Assembly (NCBI GenBank): GCA_022759165.1 | Contig: JAEMPT010000097.1 | Span: 1 to 6,688 of the forward strand | Length of the DNA: 6,688 bases | Reading direction: 5' to 3' | Origin: Thermoprotei archaeon | GTDB taxonomy: Archaea > Thermoproteota > Thermoprotei_A > Sulfolobales > Fervidicoccaceae | In this document: positions 5,626 through 6,688 of the stretch, one piece after another | Numbering within the stretch: position 1 is the stretch's first letter | Layout: each line of letters starts with the position of its first letter | Program-made: the position numbers and the translations under genes | Notes under the pieces: generated by a model | Told to the model about the DNA's origin: nothing | Seen by the model: only the letters and a program-made list of their open reading frames with translations | The model's database searches: none

Positions 5626-6634
5626 AAAAGTTCCACTCCCATACCAGCACCCCCTTCGTTGGGGTGGAGAATACATCGTCGTAGAGTTCCTTGGGGTCCG
5701 GGTAGGGGCTTTCCTCCGCGAACTTGACGGCTTCTTTGACCTCGGCATCAACTTTAGCCTCAATATTCTTCAAATCGCTTTCTTTAGCTATGCCCATATC
5801 TAGCAACCTCTTCTTGAAAATCTCAATGGGATCCTTGTTCTTCCTCCACCACTCAACTTCCTCCTTTTTCCTGTACACCTGTGGGTCTCCCTCGAAGTGC
5901 CCCATATACCTATAGGTCTTGGCCTCTATCAACGTGGGGCCCTCACCTCTTCTCGCTCTCACCACCGCTTCCTTTACTACCTCATATACAGCGAGGACGT
6001 CCTGTCCATCGACCTCAACCCCAGGAACACCGTAGGCCGAACCTCTTTCGGCAACGCTCCTTATAGCCTGCTGCTTTGAATACGGAAGCGAGATCTGATA
6101 TTGATTGTTTTCACAAAGAAATATCACCGGTAGCTTCCATACAGAGGCTAAATTGAGCCCCTCGTGGAAGTTCTGTTGGTTAGATGCACCATCACCGAAG
6201 AAAGCGATCGAGACTCTATCCGATTTGGAGAGCTTAAATGCGAGGGCAGCTCCGACGGCATGCGGTATTCCCCCGCCCACAATTCCATTCGCGCCAAGCT
6301 CCCCCTTCCTCAGGTCCGCTATATGCATAGACCCGCCTTTTCCCTTGCATGTGCCCGTCCTCTTTCCATATAGCTCGGCCCAAAGCTCTTTGAGGTCTCC
6401 TCCTTTAGCTATAAAATGGCCGTGGCCTCTGTGCGTACTTGTTATTACGTCCTCGTCTCTCAGGTTTGCCATTGCCCCAACAGCAACTGCCTCTTCCCCT
6501 ATATATAGATGGACGAACCCAGGAATTTTTCCCTGGGCGAAATGCTTGGATGCCTCCTCCTCACTTTTCCTTATCCTCACCATCGTCTCATACATCCAAA
6601 GGAGCTTCTCCTTTGGGATCTCCTCCTTTGACAA
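5624..6634 (-). CDS. acoA: E1 alpha subunit, acetoin dehydrogenase-like (ThDP-dependent)
   Basis: ThDP-binding partner of E1 beta. The 336-residue protein has the N-terminal PGFVHLYIGEEAVAVG (38-53), THRGHGH (67-73), KGKGGSMHIAD (97-107), GANGIVGGGIP (114-124), and the ThDP/Mg motif opening with GDG (147-149) and closing with NN (176-177). The loop MGHFEGDPQ (244-252), together with GANGIVGGG, resembles acetoin dehydrogenase alpha subunits more than pyruvate dehydrogenase, which usually has a GHSMSDP-type loop; substrate assignment still rests on this resemblance. The C-terminal PYPDPKELYDDV is typical. The start is TTG 6634, with GGTGGG directly upstream and an AT-rich promoter region before that, so this is the first gene of the operon. 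An alternative annotation would be a branched-chain oxoacid dehydrogenase subunit. Confidence 0.9.
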   Translation of the reverse strand: MSKEEIPKEKLLWMYETMVRIRKSEEEASKHFAQGKIPGFVHLYIGEEAVAVGAMANLRDEDVITSTHRGHGHFIAKGGDLKELWAELYGKRTGTCKGKGGSMHIADLRKGELGANGIVGGGIPHAVGAALAFKLSKSDRVSIAFFGDGASNQQNFHEGLNLASVWKLPVIFLCENNQYQISLPYSKQQAIRSVAERGSAYGVPGVEVDGQDVLAVYEVVKEAVVRARRGEGPTLIEAKTYRYMGHFEGDPQVYRKKEEVEWWRKNKDPIEIFKKRLLDMGIAKESDLKNIEAKVDAEVKEAVKFAEESPYPDPKELYDDVFSTPTKGVLVWEWNF

Positions 6635-6655
6635 TTTCCCACCCTTTTCTATAAT

Positions 6656-6680
6656 GTTATATAATTTCCAATATAAATTT
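6656..6680 (-). promoter_or_regulatory. Candidate archaeal promoter (TATA region) of the seven-gene operon
   Basis: Two TATA-like stretches are seen on the minus strand: TTTATAT at 6677-6671, preceded by an A-run that could act as a BRE, and TTATATAA at 6663-6656. Starting 24-28 bases downstream, the first would give a leader of about 12-16 bases that includes the GGGTGGG ribosome site; the second would give an almost leaderless transcript. The first fits better with the Shine-Dalgarno. No operator or palindrome is evident. Confidence 0.5.
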
Positions 6681-6688
6681 TTTTTATA

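Noticed and set aside
1..6688. CRISPR arrays, tRNA or rRNA genes
   Set aside because: I saw no regularly spaced repeats and no cloverleaf or conserved rRNA stretches; nearly all of the window is protein-coding.

Overview
The window looks archaeal, probably from a thermophilic crenarchaeote-like or Korarchaeota-like lineage; the exact lineage cannot be fixed from the sequence. The grounds are a Sec11-type signal peptidase with Ser-His-Asp residues, a TATA-like element at short distance before the long operon, poly-T terminators, frequent TTG and GTG starts, heavy use of AGG/AGA and ATA codons, and tightly overlapping genes.

Layout, left to right. Positions 1-72 look like the right end of an IS200/IS605-type element: the tail of a tnpB-like frame and a strong terminal hairpin, which would also be the 3' part of an omega RNA. 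It lies only about 35 bases before a plus-strand pair of genes: a signal peptidase with a long, sequon-rich extracytoplasmic C-terminal domain (108-1235) and an unrecognised four-helix membrane protein (1207-1788). A short convergent gap (1789-1842) carries T-tracts on both strands.

The rest (1843-6634, minus strand) is a compact seven-gene operon, transcribed from the right edge leftwards: E1 alpha, E1 beta, a small DUF6506-type protein, a free-standing 80-residue lipoyl protein, an E2 acyltransferase without its own lipoyl domain, a Lin0512-family protein, and an AcoX-like member of the NAD-kinase superfamily. E1 and E2 resemble acetoin dehydrogenase, within the 2-oxoacid dehydrogenase family. 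The expected cycle is ThDP-dependent cleavage of acetoin or decarboxylation of a 2-oxoacid by E1, acyl transfer through the swinging lipoyl protein to E2, and release as acyl-CoA. No E3 (dihydrolipoamide dehydrogenase) is present, so lipoyl reoxidation must be supplied from elsewhere.

The most unusual points are the split E2, the three poorly understood companions (DUF6506, Lin0512, AcoX) built into the operon, and an apparent one-base lesion at the E2/Lin0512 junction. The conserved N-terminus of the Lin0512 protein is encoded there but has no usable in-frame start; adding one G would recreate an ATGA stop/start overlap with a well-spaced Shine-Dalgarno.
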